Counted from the first letter of the stretch, positions 23,100-35,312 are shown. The stretch is DNA of 64,000 nucleotides from Trichobilharzia szidati (GCA_944472155.2 OX235272.1:13748354-13812353); one strand, 5' to 3'. Numbers and translations: made by a program. The notes: generated by a model from the sequence alone, not told the origin.

Positions 23100-23320
23100 C
23101 CTCGCGTCGGTGGCATAGCGGTTAGGACGCTCGCCGACCATGTACATGGTCCGGGGTTCGATCCCCTGCCGACGCACTCCTTTACCTCGCTAAGCCAGAA
23201 ATAATGCTGGTGAAGAGAGTAGATTGGGCATGAGGCTATCAACCCCATCCTGTAAAATAAACGCTGCTACAGAAACTTCGAGCCAACTAACTTGAAGCCC
23301 TATGTTCCACCGGGGAACGT
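23100..23320 (+). mobile_element. S2 SINE, full length with tRNA-like cloverleaf
   Basis: The head 23104-23175 has a perfect 7-bp acceptor GCGTCGG/CCGACGC. It also has A-box TGGCATAGCGG, a long GACCATG/CATGGTC hairpin in the anticodon position, and B-box GGTTCGATCC. The body (CTCCTTTACCTCGCTAAGCC, CCCATCCTGTAAAATAAACG, CAGAAACTTCGAG, CCTATGTTCCACCGGGGAAC) ends in GAAGGAAAAAAATA. This is the best-preserved S2 head in the window. Confidence 0.75.
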
Positions 23321-23462
23321 GAAGGAAAAAAATACCTCAGTGTAAAGGAGGCTAAAGTGTTGTATTGTCTTTGTTGGGTTCCTCTTTACTTCGTAGATCA
23401 TTTTGAAGGAAGAATAGATTGATATTGTGAATAGGGGCAGTATCGAAGATGTGCTCAGATTA
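23320..23462 (-). mobile_element. Penelope-like element fragment
   Basis: The minus strand reads SEHIFDTAPIHNI and FLQNDLRSKEEPNKDN, matching the C-terminal part of PLE endonucleases. It is bordered by SINEs on both sides. Confidence 0.45.
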
Positions 23463-23715
23463 TTGTGGTGGTTCAGTGGTAGAGTGCTCTCCAACCACCC
23501 ACGCATGTGGTCCGGGGGTGATCTCCCTCCCCGCCCGGACGCACTCTTATACCTCATTTAGCCTGCTGTATTAAGCCCGGAGAAATGCAAGGCTGGGTTT
23601 GAGGCTATCAAACTTATCCCGTAAAAAAGAATAACACCATTGCTACTGAAACTTTATAGCTCAAAACTTGAAGCTCTATATGTTCCACTCAGGGCGTTAA
23701 GGAATAAACAAAAAA
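23463..23715 (+). mobile_element. S2-related SINE, variant head
   Basis: TGGTGGTTCAGTGGTAGAGT (A-box), GTCCGGGGGTGATCTCC in the B-box position, and the S2 body with TCCCGTAAAAAAGAATAAC and ATGTTCCACTCAGGG. Confidence 0.55.
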
Positions 23716-23847
23716 TATTTAGCGATCACTGAACAACTGTTACGTCTTAGTCTTGGTCATTGATTGAATTCCAACTCAGCGGTTGAATGATCGACCTACT
23801 TACCTCGTAACCTTAAAGTTTTGGGTTGTATCCCGCAATGGGGTTAT

Positions 23848-24610
23848 TATATTATTATTGTTTCCTTTAATTCCTAGAGGGACATAGGGCTTCAGCCGTG
23901 CGTCTCTATTGCATTCGGTTCTCCGCTAGAGTCTTCACCTGGTTCCAAGTCACCCACCCTCGCACTAACGACCAACTCGCCGCTTCCCTTTCAGTCGGGT
24001 TCCACTCGAGCAATGGCTTGTCTAGTGATATCACTCACTTGATGGTTTGTTTCCTCAGAGTATGACCAGCCAATCCATCTCCATTTCTTCCTGCCTATCC
24101 GTCGCACAATCGGTTCCTGCTGTGTTGGTTGGTTCGCTCATTGCCAGAGATCCCTCTCTGTTGCTGATCTCTTCTGGCCGGCCGGCCATCTCATCTTCAG
24201 TGGTATTGGTATTGAGCGAAGACAGCTAGCTGTTGATGAAGGTGTGTAGTTTGTTTGAGATGCTGTTTATGACGCGCAGTGCAGTGCAAGTCTCTGATCC
24301 ATCCGTATAGTGAGTAGCACTGACTGACTTCACATTGGGAGTTGAAAATCCGGATCTTGAAGCGATGCTTCCCAGGTAGGTAGGTAGGTAGGTAAGGGAG
24401 GTTGTTTCTTTCAGGTTCCTTCCATTTATGCTGGCTGATTGTTGTCTGTTGTTGTTTTTCTTGTCCAGGAATCTTCATCATCTCTGTTTTCTCAATGTTC
24501 ACCTGAAGTCCTCTCTTTGATGCTTATTCTATCGCCAAATTGTTGCTTTTCACTTGCATATCTTCCCGTTTGTGGGAAATCAGACTTATATCATCAGCGC
24601 ATTTCTGAAC
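23848..24610 (-). mobile_element. Family A1 LINE, 3' fragment
   Basis: Minus-strand tail of the A1 ORF with the same order of segments as 845-1765, including TAGGTAGGTAGGTAGGTAAG repeats near 24375-24395. Many stops. Confidence 0.65.
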
Positions 24611-24839
24611 AGTCTTAACATATAGAATAAAACAACTCTTCAATTCTCTATGATTTTATATAACAGAGCAATTATAATTCAGGGAAGAGGCCGTTTTCAG
24701 GGATGTCATTTTTTTTTTAATTTGTATAATCGCACTTTTTTATGTAACTTTTTTTGTTACAAATGAGGACAATAACAGCAGACGAGGTGATTAGTCATAA
24801 GCGTAGTTGTTAATATGAATCGAAATATAATAGAATTTG

Positions 24840-25210
24840 AACTAGGATGATAGAGTTACGTAATAAGATTCACTGCCTAATGAATGTGTTGTAGCCAGGG
24901 TACACGAAGGAAATGTGATATTAAATACATCGCTGGAAAGCTTTCTCCATGCAATCGTAAAGAAGGCTATATAGCGCATTGCCATTGGTGGATTTCTCTT
25001 TTCTTTGTAGATCACTTTGATGCAGAAATGATTGTTGGAGGTTGAGTGGCAGGTTTCGAAGATGTGTTCAATTATTGCACTCCCCATTCAGCAACCATGT
25101 GGGATAACGCACATGCATTGAGTTACCGGTATCCCTGGCTCCACAGGAGCAGATACACTGGTTTCCACTGATTGCCTAACCTATGTCGTTCTGTGACGAA
25201 ATCTGTATCG
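24840..25210 (-). mobile_element. Penelope-like element, endonuclease C-terminus
   Basis: The minus-strand frame 24842-25087 reads MGSAIIEHIFETCHSTSNNH, FCIKVIYKEKRNP. The preceding, frameshifted Cys motif is CICSCGARDT near 25150. Confidence 0.6.
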
Positions 25211-25459
25211 AAATTAAATTAAACTAATTCCCTACGAAAAACCGAAATTCGAACATATTAGTTTGGTGGACAAATTGAAAGATGCACTTTTAATATACTA
25301 GTTAATTTCTTCTTCCATTGCCTGTAACAAAGGGGGGCATGAGTGTTGAGTGACCACAGAGCCCAAAGAATAACTCATTGATACCAGTGACACACAGCTT
25401 GTTCGAAGTAGTTGTTCTTAGAGTTGTGTTCATATGAATATTTTACCGCCGGCTACGGA

Positions 25460-27725
25460 CTTATTATTATTATTGTTCCCTTGGGTCCCTAGTGGAACAT
25501 AGGGCTCAAACTACAAGTCTCCACTTGCTTCTGTCTTCTGCTGTACTTTTCACTTGCATCCATGTTAGTCCATACTGTTTCAACTCTTCTTCACACGATC
25601 TCCTTGCACTGACGTTCCACTCACCGCCTCTTTTTTGGGTTCCACTCGAGCGTTGGCCTGACAAGCGATGTCACCCAGCGAGTGGCCTCCTCAGCCAGTG
25701 AGTGAGTGTCCAATCCATCTCCACTTTCTCCTGCATATTGTTTGTTGGGCGATTGCTTCTTGTTTCGTTTGTTTCTTCCCATAGTTTGTTTCTTGTTGGT
25801 TCTTGTTCTTTCCGGCGGCCATCTGATTGATCTTCAGTATAGAGCCAACGAAGACAGTTAGTTAGTTGTTGATAAAGGTGTGCAACAGGCTGTTGGAAAT
25901 ACTCATTCTTTGTGACCCGCCGCTAACTTTCTGATCCATCCGTATAGAAGAAGTGACTGACTTGACTGACTTGACGTTTGTATTGAAAATCCGAATTTTG
26001 TTGTTGATGCTGGCTGGGTTGAGTGACAGTGGAAGATTTCCAGATTGGTTTCAGGTTGATGAATGTGTTTCTCGCCTTCCCGATTCTCGCTCGATTTGAC
26101 ATCCTCGTCCGTTCCACCTGCCTGTAGTTGAGACAATGAATGCTCGCTAGATAAGTGAATGAAGTAACCTCTTTCAAATCCCTCCCGTTGATGGTGATTG
26201 GCGGTGGATGTTCCTGCCGCTGTTGTTGTTTTTGTTGGTTGGTTGGTTGGTTGGTTATTTTTATAACCTCCGTCTTGTCTATGTTCACCTGGAGTCAGTC
26301 CTGTCTTTGCTGCTTCTTCTACCAGTTTGTCGATTTTCGCTTGTGAGTCTTCGATTTTATGTGACATCAAACATAAATCATCCACGCGCGAAATCCAGGT
26401 CTTCTAGGTTCTTCATGTTGGTCCAGGATATCCCTGTCTTCTCGTTTCCCACTGTCTGACGCATAATCCAGTCCAGTCCACCACAATTAGGAATATCATA
26501 GGTGATAATAAGCACCCTTGTCTGACTCCTGTGTTTACTCCAAACGCCTGGCTGAGTTTTCCGGTGTGGATCACTTGACATGTGCCTGTGTCGTACAGCT
26601 GTTGAATAAGGTTGATGAATATTTGGGGTACGCCGTAGTACTCGAGAAGTTTCCAAATTACTTCGCGGTCAACCTTGTCTGTCGAAGGCCTTCTTATAGT
26701 CTATAAAGTTGAGGTAGGGGTTTGATTGCCATTCCATGCTTTGTTCTGTGATGATGATGCGTAGAGTTGCAATTTGGTCAGAACATGATTTGCCTTTTTT
26801 CCTAATCCAGCTTGTTCTGCTCGGAGTTCTGTATCCAGTGCGTCCTTTATTCTCTCGAGGATTTTACTTTTCGTCGACAGGAGCATGATTCCTCGCCAGT
26901 TCTTGCAGAGTCCTAAGTCGCCCTTCTTTGGTAGTTTCACCAGGTGACCTTTCCTCCAGTCAGTAGGCACCTTTCCCTCCTTCCAAACCTTTTGCAATAA
27001 TAGAGTCAGCATATCTGCTGTCGTCTCTGGGTCCGCTTTCAGTGCTTCAGAAGGTATTCCATCTGGTCCAGCTGCTTTTCCAGCTTTCAGAAGCTTGATT
27101 GCATTCAAGACTTCAGCTTTCGTTGGAGGATTAGTGGTGGTCGGTTCAAGAGTCCTTTGAAGTGGTCCGCCCATTGTTTAATCTGTCTTTCTTCCTTGGT
27201 AATTGGGTTCCCTTGGCTGTCTTTTATAGGTTTCACTTGTGTTGATCTTTTCCCGGATAGAGACTTGGTTATCTGATATGGTGTCCTCAGGTCCCTTTTG
27301 CCTGCTGCCCTCTCAGCTTCAGTGGCCAGGTTGTCGCAGAATTGTCTTTTATCCTTCCTGGCACTCTTCTTCACTTTTTTGTTCAGTGCTGTGTAAGTTG
27401 AACCCAGCGTGTCCTTCTCTTGTCCGTCTTTGCATTGAATCATTTTCTCTTTCACCATTCTCCTCTCTTCTATTAGCTTCCAAGTGTCCGTTGAGAACCA
27501 TTCCTTGTCTTGTCTCTTCTTTCTTCCTAAAACCGTTGAACACGTTTCGTTAAAAATTACTTTCAAAGAGTTCCAATGGTCTTCCATGTATGATTCGGAC
27601 TGCTGCAACGTAATTTGGGATGTACAATTTTCGGGGGCGACCTTTTCTAACGTTCTCCTCCCAGAGGTGAGAGACAGCATAGCTGACTTGCTATGGTAGT
27701 CTGAGAGGAAGAAATACTTCACTGC
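25460..27725 (-). mobile_element. Family A2 LINE, longest copy (pre-RT to 3' end)
   Basis: Minus-strand segments in order. Pre-RT: DHWNSLKVIFNETCSTVLGR, TLGSTYTALNKKVKKSAR, KQWADHFKGLLNRPP. RT N-terminus: IKLLKAGKAAGPDGIPSEAL, VKLPKKGDLGLCKNWRGIML, EQAGLGKKANHVLTKLQLYA. A broken middle (MDDLCLMSHKIEDSQAKIDK, where the FADD box is DDLCLMSH) follows, then EVTSFTYL and GKARNTFINLKPIWKSS. The tail is KYSTAEDRSKWRR-like, ending at the CCTAGTGGAACATAGGGCT-type 3' end. No 5' endonuclease domain is seen. At least three frameshifts; dead. Confidence 0.8.
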
Positions 27726-28139
27726 TGTTCCATACTTATTCGGCAGTATTCGGTACTACATCATCCTCAGGCACATTTTGGTTGTCGCTTTTTAATCTAA
27801 CCGCTATATCTAAATAACCTGTCTAACCTGGTGGTAGGCCTTGTCAGTGTGTAACTCATTGGGTCACCACATCCAGATTGCAGCTATCGGTTGCATATAA
27901 TAGGTATTAATAGCAAAATTATGTGGTGATGATGAAAACCCTGACAATTAGAGTACTTCTCATTTCGTTACTAGTCTCCATTAGTATCAAGGTTTTCACT
28001 GTGAGGTAGTGTTTGTTAGTTCCCTTATCTATAAAAAGTGTGGCTTTTGTGTTATCTTACATACGCATATGTAATCGTTTTCTGATACATATGTTTGAAT
28101 TCTTTTATAATATTGTAGTTAGTGTATATTCTTAATATA

Positions 28140-28256
28140 TTTGTGCGTTGAAGTTTCTGTAGCAATTTGGTTAAGTTTTCGTGATGGAGTTGCTAGCACC
28201 ACGCCCTAACCCTCCCTCTTTATCCGGGCTTAGGACCAGCTAGAAATCTAGGCGAG
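28140..28256 (-). mobile_element. S2-like SINE body fused to a family A2 LINE
   Basis: GAAGTTTCTGTAGCAATTTG, then GCTAGCACCACGCCCTAACC and CTCTTTATCCGGGC match an S2-type body in reverse. It abuts the LINE at GGTTACTTACAAGCGAAAAC. The same junction partner recurs at 49590-49725. Confidence 0.5.
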
Positions 28257-29160
28257 GTTACTTACAAGCGAAAACCGACAAATGGTCGAAGAAGCAGCAA
28301 AGACAGGACTGACTCCAGGTGAACATAGACAAGACGGAGGTTATAAAAATAACCAACCAACCAACCAACCAACAAAAACAACAACAGCGGCAGGAACATC
28401 CACCGCCAATCACCATCAACGGGAGGGATTTGAAAGAGGTTACTTCATTCACTTATCTAGCGAGCATTCATTGTCTCAACTACAGGCAGGTGGAACGGAC
28501 GAGGATGTCAAATTGAGCGAGAATCGGGAAGGCGAGAAACACATTCATCAACCTGAAACCAATCTGGAAATCTTCCACTGTCACTCAACCCAGCCAGCAT
28601 CAACAACAAAATTCGGATTTTCAATACAAACGTCAAGTCAGTCAAGTCAGTCACTTCTTCTATACGGATGGATCAGAAAGTTAGCGGCGGGTCACAAAGA
28701 ATGAGTATTTCCAACAGCCTGTTGCACACCTTTATCAACAACTAACTAACTGTCTTCGTTGGCTCTATACTGAAGATCAATCAGATGGCCGCCGGAAAGA
28801 ACAAGAACCAACAAGAAACAAACTATGGGAAGAAACAAACGAAACAAGAAGCAATCGCCCAACAAACAATATGCAGGAGAAAGTGGAGATGGATTGGACA
28901 CTCACTCACTGGCTGAGGAGGCCACTCGCTGGGTGACATTGCGCGTCAAGCCAACGCTCGCGTGGAAGCTGAAAGGGAATCGGCGAGTGGGACGTCAGTG
29001 CAAGTGTGACATGGAGGAGATTGTGTGAAGAGGAGTTGAAACAGTATGGACTAACATGGACGCAGGTGAAAAGTACAGCAGAAGACAGAAGCAAGTGGAG
29101 ACGTGTGGTTGAAGCCCTATGTTCCACTAGGAACTCAAGGGAACAATAATAATAGTGTGT
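28257..29160 (+). mobile_element. Family A2 LINE 3' part, inverted partner of 25460-26385
   Basis: The + frame 28282-28704 matches the minus frame 25903-26385 almost residue for residue (KTGLTPGEHRQDGGYKNNQ, GGTDEDVKLSENREGEKHIH). It then has WEETNETRSN-like text, SLAEEATRWVTLRVKPTLAW and the 3' tail GGAACTCAAGGGAACAATAA. Confidence 0.75.
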
Positions 29161-29289
29161 ACCCTTGTTGATGATGATGACGTTAATCAATAAATGTGAT
29201 ATCTAGGTCAAATGCTTGGTATTTCGTTTACTCGCTGCAAAAGTGTTTAAATAATTCTATTTATTTTCTATTTATCTTTATTATATTCC

Positions 29290-29530
29290 TTTACAATCCC
29301 AGTGGATGTGATAGGGCTTCAAGCTAGAACTTTGAAGTTTCGGTAACAGTGGTGTTTGTTTATGTACGAGGTGGGGTCGCTAGCCTCGTGTCCAACCTTA
29401 CCTCTTTACCGTTCTTGTTACCGGCTTAGAGATCTATAGGAGGAATGTGTCGGCTGGGGGGATAGAGCCGCGGACCACATACATGGTTGGTTGGCGAGCA
29501 TTCTCCCGCTAAGCTACCGACGCATAATTC
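29290..29530 (-). mobile_element. S2-related SINE, minus strand
   Basis: The right end holds a tRNA-like head in reverse (CGTCGGTAGCTTAGCGGGAG on the minus strand). The body runs GAAGTTTCGGTAACAGTG to GTGTCCAACCTTACCTC. Confidence 0.55.
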
Positions 29531-29915
29531 TATACTAATTATTTATTCCTATTTATATGGTTTCCCGTTGAACTACCTGATGAATCGAATTGATCGATCT
29601 CAGCTTTTGAGATATGATTCCTTTGAACGAATACGCCTATATTACAAGAACTAACAACTTGGAGTTACTTCTCCTTGGTAGTAGTTACCAGTAGATTCCA
29701 GGTCGTACGCTTCATCCTATTTAGGACTCGTCATCTGAATGTATGTATCTACCTCCTGACACCAGTAGTTGAACAGTACCACTCACTGATAAGTCCCCGG
29801 ATTCTACTGCTGGCCACCAACGCTAACAAACAACCTTTTGGTCTATATTTTAAATTTAAAACAAGATTGGTCACTTTCTTTCCTGCTGTATTTGTTGTTT
29901 TAATTGTTCTTTATT
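29530..29915. other. Intron sequence, nothing recognised
   Basis: No supported feature. Confidence 0.4.
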
Positions 29916-29917
29916 TT

Positions 29918-32085
29918 CACGCTGTACAATCGTATACGTATATGGTTTTTTTAAGAAGTTATATCCGGTGAGGGAATTGAAACATAGGTGTGAATGCATG
30001 AAATAATAATAATAATATGAAGTGCAATTAAAACTAAAATGTTTGTGATTATAATCATAGTTAAATGTCAAGTGGCAAAGCAAATTAATCTCACATATAG
30101 AATAATTTATAGGATGGATAGAACTTGAAAAAGGGTGTGCAATTATAAGATTAGTAGACAAATCGAATAAAATAAAAATGTTACGTAATATTGTGTGAAA
30201 TTTGATAGCATAGAATTTAATGTTGTAAAAAGGAATTGATTTAGAATGACAAGTGGAACAAGTGAAATAATACCGGGGACAATTAAAAGTGAGAGTAGTA
30301 ATAGTAACAATTGACTTAATAAGGAAGAGTATACAAATTGAATAGACAAAAATGAAAAAAATGAAAAATTGGCAGAGTCAAAATATGATTGGGGATTGCC
30401 ATACTTCAGCATAGAGGGATTAAGACCATGAAAGTTGGAGGGGAGGGGTTGAACGAACTTTTTCTGTACACAGAGATCTGTCTGGCTTTTCTGTTTCGAT
30501 AACCAAAGATGGCTTCAGTAATACAGATGAGTCGGATGCGTAGTGATTTGGGTAAATTACTCTTTGCCTTGTAGATGACTTTGAAGGCGGAGGCTATAGG
30601 GAGATACGGTGATCATTATCGACCAGAGATGTTCAATGATCGCGCTTCTTATTGTTCCACTTCCCCCTCTTCGTAACCATCATGCAGAGGGATAGTGTTC
30701 TTGCACCCTCTTGGACAAAACTCGCATTTAATTAATTGCATTTCACATTATTATTATTAATTATATTTTATGCATTCACACCTATGATTCAATTGCCTCA
30801 CCGGATATAACTTCTTAAAAAAACCATATAAGTATACGATTGTACAGCTTGATGATAAATTCGTTTGATAGTGTGGAAAATTCCCATATTATGAATTAAA
30901 AGTCAATCTGAACGAAGAATATTCTTTTCAATAATTTCTCTTCAGGTTCTCACAATTATAAAATATATTTGTTGTCGTTAAAATAAAGGCCAGATATGCA
31001 ACAGATACATTTTTAACGTAGAATAACAGATTAGTTATGGGTGTCAAAATAAATAGTCGTATTTGTGTGACAAACGTGCTAGGCTGAAATCGATTACAAA
31101 ATATTGTAAAACGGGAGACAATGGTGGTGATTAATCATAATAGATTTGTAGAGTGTGGGGTAGGAAAATTGACAAGTCAGTTCAAGGTTATAAAAGGTGT
31201 CAGGTGAGTGGCTAGTACAAAGTGGTCTGTGTTAAACAGGAGATAGTAAGACTGCAATGGGAGGTTCATAATGAGATAACGAATATGTGAAATGAAACAG
31301 GTGGAGGCATATATTGAGAAAAGAGATAATATCACTAATAATAAGTTCGGATAGTATAAACGCAAAAATTCGATAGTGTTGAGAGAATGTTTGGATGAAG
31401 GGCATAAATTATGACGAATAATAATAATAATATTAATAATAATATTTGTAATAATAAGCAAAGGAAAAAAAGCTAAGAGGGTTAAGGGGAAGGAGCACTC
31501 TTGGTGAGAAGAAGAATCATCAATCCAAGTTTGGTCACGGTAGGAACAGCGTCTGGGCGTGTTCTTTTTGGATACAAAGTTCCGGTTTAGTCGACCCTAT
31601 TGCAACAGCTTCAGCTATGTGTAGAAGACGTAAGCAAACTGTACGTGATAACGACTTCGGAATTCGGTATATAACCCTGAAAGCTGTGTTGACATCGATA
31701 CGATGTCCAGTATCGACCAAGTGTGACAGGATCGAGCTTTTTATGCACTTAATTTCCCCCCTGCTGAACCAAGCTGTTAAATGTTCTCAAACCCGTAGAC
31801 GAACCTGCCTAATCGTGCGCCCTATACAACTTGAACCACAGGAACAGTTGAAATGGTATATGCATGAAGAAGAGCTAAACTTAGGTAAAACATCTTTGAG
31901 TTGCTGGGTGAACATTGGACGGCTACTGAAGGATAGACACAGACGTGCAGAGTAGAAAGTTTTCTTGATCGCCCTTATTGTAACGACAACAAATATTATA
32001 TTTTATAATTGTAAGAACCTGAAGAGAAATTATTGAAAAGGATAAATTCGTTGTTGAAAAGAGTCTCTTCGCTGAATCATTAGTT
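29918..32085 (-). mobile_element. Fold-back Penelope-like element split by a second PLE
   Basis: Arm 29921-30034 and its inverted copy 30728-30849 enclose a minus-strand PLE endonuclease remnant (GSGTIRSAIIEHLW, TDLCVQKKFVQPL) at about 30430-30720. The right arm continues to GATAAATTCG at 30863, is interrupted by the insertion 30864-32040, and resumes TTGTTGAAAAGAGTCTCTTC. It is the same family as 3640-4005. Confidence 0.7.
30864..32040 (-). mobile_element. Complete fold-back Penelope-like insertion nested in a PLE
   Basis: The 10-bp direct repeat GATAAATTCG lies at 30854-30863 and 32041-32050. A left tail of about 60 nt is followed by arm 30924-30990, inverted at about 31975-32040 (..CTGAAGAGAAATTATTGAA). 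The minus-strand interior is the C-terminal PLE endonuclease: GHRIDVNTAFRVIYRIPKSL, RLLHIAEAVAIGSTKPELCI, QKEHAQTLFLP. Upstream Cys-motif text lies near 31850. The whole insertion sits just before the host exon at 32161. Confidence 0.8.
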
Positions 32086-32160
32086 TTGACGTTTTTTTTA
32101 TTTCTCTTCTCTTTTTGTTTTGTTCAATCTTTTTGATAAAATTTCATAATGGAATAATAG

Positions 32161-33116
32161 TCAAAGCATAATAACAATAATAATAATAAACATAATATTA
32201 GTAATGACTATCCAAATGAAAATGATGTAAATCAAATAATATTGACCAATAATGATGTAACTACTGCTAGTAATACGAATGATCATACCGAAGAATCATC
32301 ATATAATCTCTTATCTGATGTTCTAATCAATTGGACGGATAATTATTATCAGTATGCCTCTTCAACAAGTTGTTACAAGGATATTGATGATGATGATGAC
32401 ATTGTCACTGATGATGGTGATGTTGGCGGTCGTCAGCAAGACATCGAACATGATGTTCATCCCTACAATGAGAACTACCATCACCACCATCAGAGTAGTA
32501 GTAGTAATGAAACAGATTCACTCATAACATGTCAAGATATTGGTTTCTCTGATGATTTGCTCAATTTTACTGATTTAATGACTACAACAACAACATCATT
32601 GTCACTGTCACTGTCACCACCACCACGACCATCCAGAGAAACAACACCTCTGCCATTATATCTTTCTGCGTATACTGACGAGGATCTAAGTCTTTTATCA
32701 AATGAATTGATGGTGAGTAATGATACTGCTACTACTACCACTACGACTGTTGCTGCTCCTGCTGCTGCTGTTGGCAATGACAATGAAAAGGATGTCGGTG
32801 ATGTGATGCATGGAATGAATGACACTGATGATCACTACTATTGTATACCGACGAATTATAATCCTGTAGAACAACTATCCTCGTTTGATTCATCGCATGA
32901 TTCATATACTCAAGAGTATATCAATGAGGATAAAATCTTATCAGTTGATTTCAATGTTCATACAATATCTAATAGTGATAGATATACTGTTCATATTGAT
33001 CATGGTAATGCTAATACTACTAATAATAATGATAATGGTAATACAATCAATACCAGTAATAATGCCAATACTAATCGTGTTGCCGGTGCTGTAAGCATGA
33101 CACAAAACAATAAAAA
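32161..33116 (+). CDS. Host gene, large acidic Asn/Asp/Thr-rich exon
   Basis: This is a 956-nt open exon. In-frame TAA TAG lie at 32155-32160, immediately before the acceptor AG, and the donor is GTGAGT at 33117. It enters in phase 0 and leaves in phase 2. The product is hydrophilic, with Asn, Asp, Thr, His and Ser tracts. Scattered acidic-hydrophobic stretches occur, for example SSYNLLSDVLINW near the start, FSDDLLNFTDLM about one third in and TDEDLSLLSNELM near the middle. There is also a proline-rich SLSPPPRPSRETTPLPL segment. Such patches occur in activation or protein-docking regions, but no named domain is visible. The frame looks open upstream only to the stop pair, so this exon cannot extend 5'. 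Confidence 0.75.
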
Positions 33117-33189
33117 GTGAGTTTATCTTCTTCTTCGTTTTTTGTGTCCATGCGCTTTATTTTGTGTGTGTTTGTGTATGTGTATGCGT

Positions 33190-35312
33190 GTCCTCCGTCC
33201 CTAACTGAGGTTACTAAAGCTGTCACTCGTCTGAAACATGGCAAAGCAACAGGATCTGATGGAATTGTAACAATAGAAGACAAGGGACAGGCAACAGATC
33301 GTTTATTAAGGAAAATCAACACATATTTATAGATTTTAATGTACATTATTGTAGATTATTGTTAGTAGAAAATACAGTCTTCTGATTGATGGTTGTTTCT
33401 CACAGAAAGTTAACGTTGCATCTCTTTGTGGCTGTGTCAGATCATCTATATGCTAACTGTATCCGCCTACGCAAAGCCTTAGTTGTCATTTTCTCGCCAC
33501 CAATATTGGGGACATAAACATTGACGTCAGTTACTGTCTACCAACTTTGGCTAGCAGCCAGCTCTCACCACAGAATGACTCCAGATGTATTTAAATACAG
33601 TGGAGACAGTTTACTGTCTGCATTAGCTGAAGTTCTAGGCAGAGTCTGGGAATCAGAGGAAGTCCCATCGGGTTGGTGTAAGTCATTGATCATCCCGATA
33701 TACAAAAAGGGAGACAAGTCTTCTTGTGATAATCACAGAGGGATTAGCTTGACTAATATAGTATCTAAAATCCTAGGCTCAATAATACTGCGTAGACTAA
33801 ATGGTGCTCGGGAGGCACAAACACAAGGAAACCAGGCAGGCTTTAGGCCAGGAAGAGGGTGTATTGATCATATCTTCACCCTTCGACAGATTCTAGAACA
33901 TAGGCATTCCTACCGGCGTCCGACAATCATTATATTTCTTGACCTAAAGGCAGCGCATTCGATTCTGTCGACCGAGAGGTTCTCTGGCGATGCTTGGCTG
34001 TGAAGGGAATTCCGAAAAAATACATAGCACTGATTAAGGCACTCTACTCGTACTCATGCAGCCAGATGAGGGCTTTTTGGTGAGTTGTCATCTGAAGTGG
34101 TGACGACTAGTGGCGTCCGTCAAGGATGCCCATTATCCCCATTCCTATTCAACTTCATCATAGACGTACTAATGGACTTAACCCTAACACACTTCAGCGA
34201 CTCAGGGATTGACTTGTTAGCACCGGGGAATAATCTCGTTGACTAAGAATATGCGGACGATATAGTCCTTTTAGGCGAGTACGCTGACAAAATAGAGCAG
34301 AATCTTCTGAACACCTTGAGCTGCAGTTTACGAATGTTTGGCGTGCGAATCGCTCTCGCCAAATGTAAGATTATGACACAGGACTGGACTACACTGACTT
34401 CTAGTTTAGAAATAGGGAGTGAAGTGGTAGAGCTCGTTGACCGCTTCACTTACTTGAGAAGTACCATCAGCCAACCCCAGCGGGTTGATCTCTGACGAAA
34501 TGTCAGCACGAATACAAAGGGCTAGTTTCGCATATGCCAGTTTACGCCGTCTCTGGCATAGTAGACGTGATATCCGACTCGCTATCGACCAAAGGGCGTG
34601 AATACTGCTTAGCAGTCCGCTCCGTCCTCCTTTATGGCTGTGAGCAAGACCTGGCCATTCAGAGTGGAAGACATGAAAAGATTAGCTGTCTTTGATCATA
34701 GTTGCCTGCGCTCTATCTCCTGTGTGAAGTGGTATAATAAGATGAGCAATAATGAGGTCAGGCATCGAGTACTAGGTAGGTGGGAGGGGAAATCAGTCGA
34801 CGAGACTGTGAAGCTACACTGACTGAGATGGTAGGACATGTGTTACATATGCCTAGTCATCGATAGCCTTCCTCGACAATGGGCAATGTTAGCTGATACA
34901 GGGTGGATAAGGTTGGAAAAGAGGTAGCTAGTGGTGGTCAAACCAAAACATGGCACCAGTCAATGAAATCTACAATAGTTAGTCTAGGCCACGTAGGAAG
35001 ATGTAGACTTCCTGGTTGGGGTCCTCGGGACGGTAAAAACCAATGGTTGGAAACAATTGGTGACATGGCTCAAAATCGTTGTCAACGGTTGGCGCAGATG
35101 CATCCACTCCTTGTGACTTATGATTTTCAATGAAACAGTTTTGTTCTTCGTTATTAGTATTCCTTTGTCTCACACCTCTGTTTACTGTCTATATTATGCA
35201 TTTCATCTACTTTCTTCTGTTGCTTTGTGTGCTACAAGGAGGGAGTGTGGCGACTTGAACTGGTGTCCATATGTGCAAAGTTCTTGGTCGAAAATAGACA
35301 GATGCGTGTTTG
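33190..35312 (+). mobile_element. Family B (RTE/SR2-like) LINE, longest copy
   Basis: It starts in the RT N-terminus (SLTEVTKAVTRLKHGKATGS) and is split by insert V at 33266-33570. It resumes FKYSGDSLLSALAEVLGRVW, SLIIPIYKKGDKSSCDNHRG, NQAGFRPGRGCIDHIFTLRQ and FLDLKAA. After a frameshift come GVRQGCPLSPFLFNFIIDVL, the YADD box EYADDIVLLGEYADK near 34250, HVGRCRLPGWGPRDGKNQWL and AQNRCQRLAQMH. The 3' non-coding end closes with GAAAATAGACAGAT at about 35310. It lacks the 5' endonuclease. Confidence 0.85.
33266..33570. mobile_element. Unclassified repeat V, copy 1, inside family B
   Basis: The family B frame breaks after GSDGI and resumes at FKYSGD about 300 bp later. The inserted text (TGTAACAATAGAAGACAAGG to GGGGACATAAACAT) recurs at 61452-61925. 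No terminal inverted repeats were seen. Confidence 0.55.
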
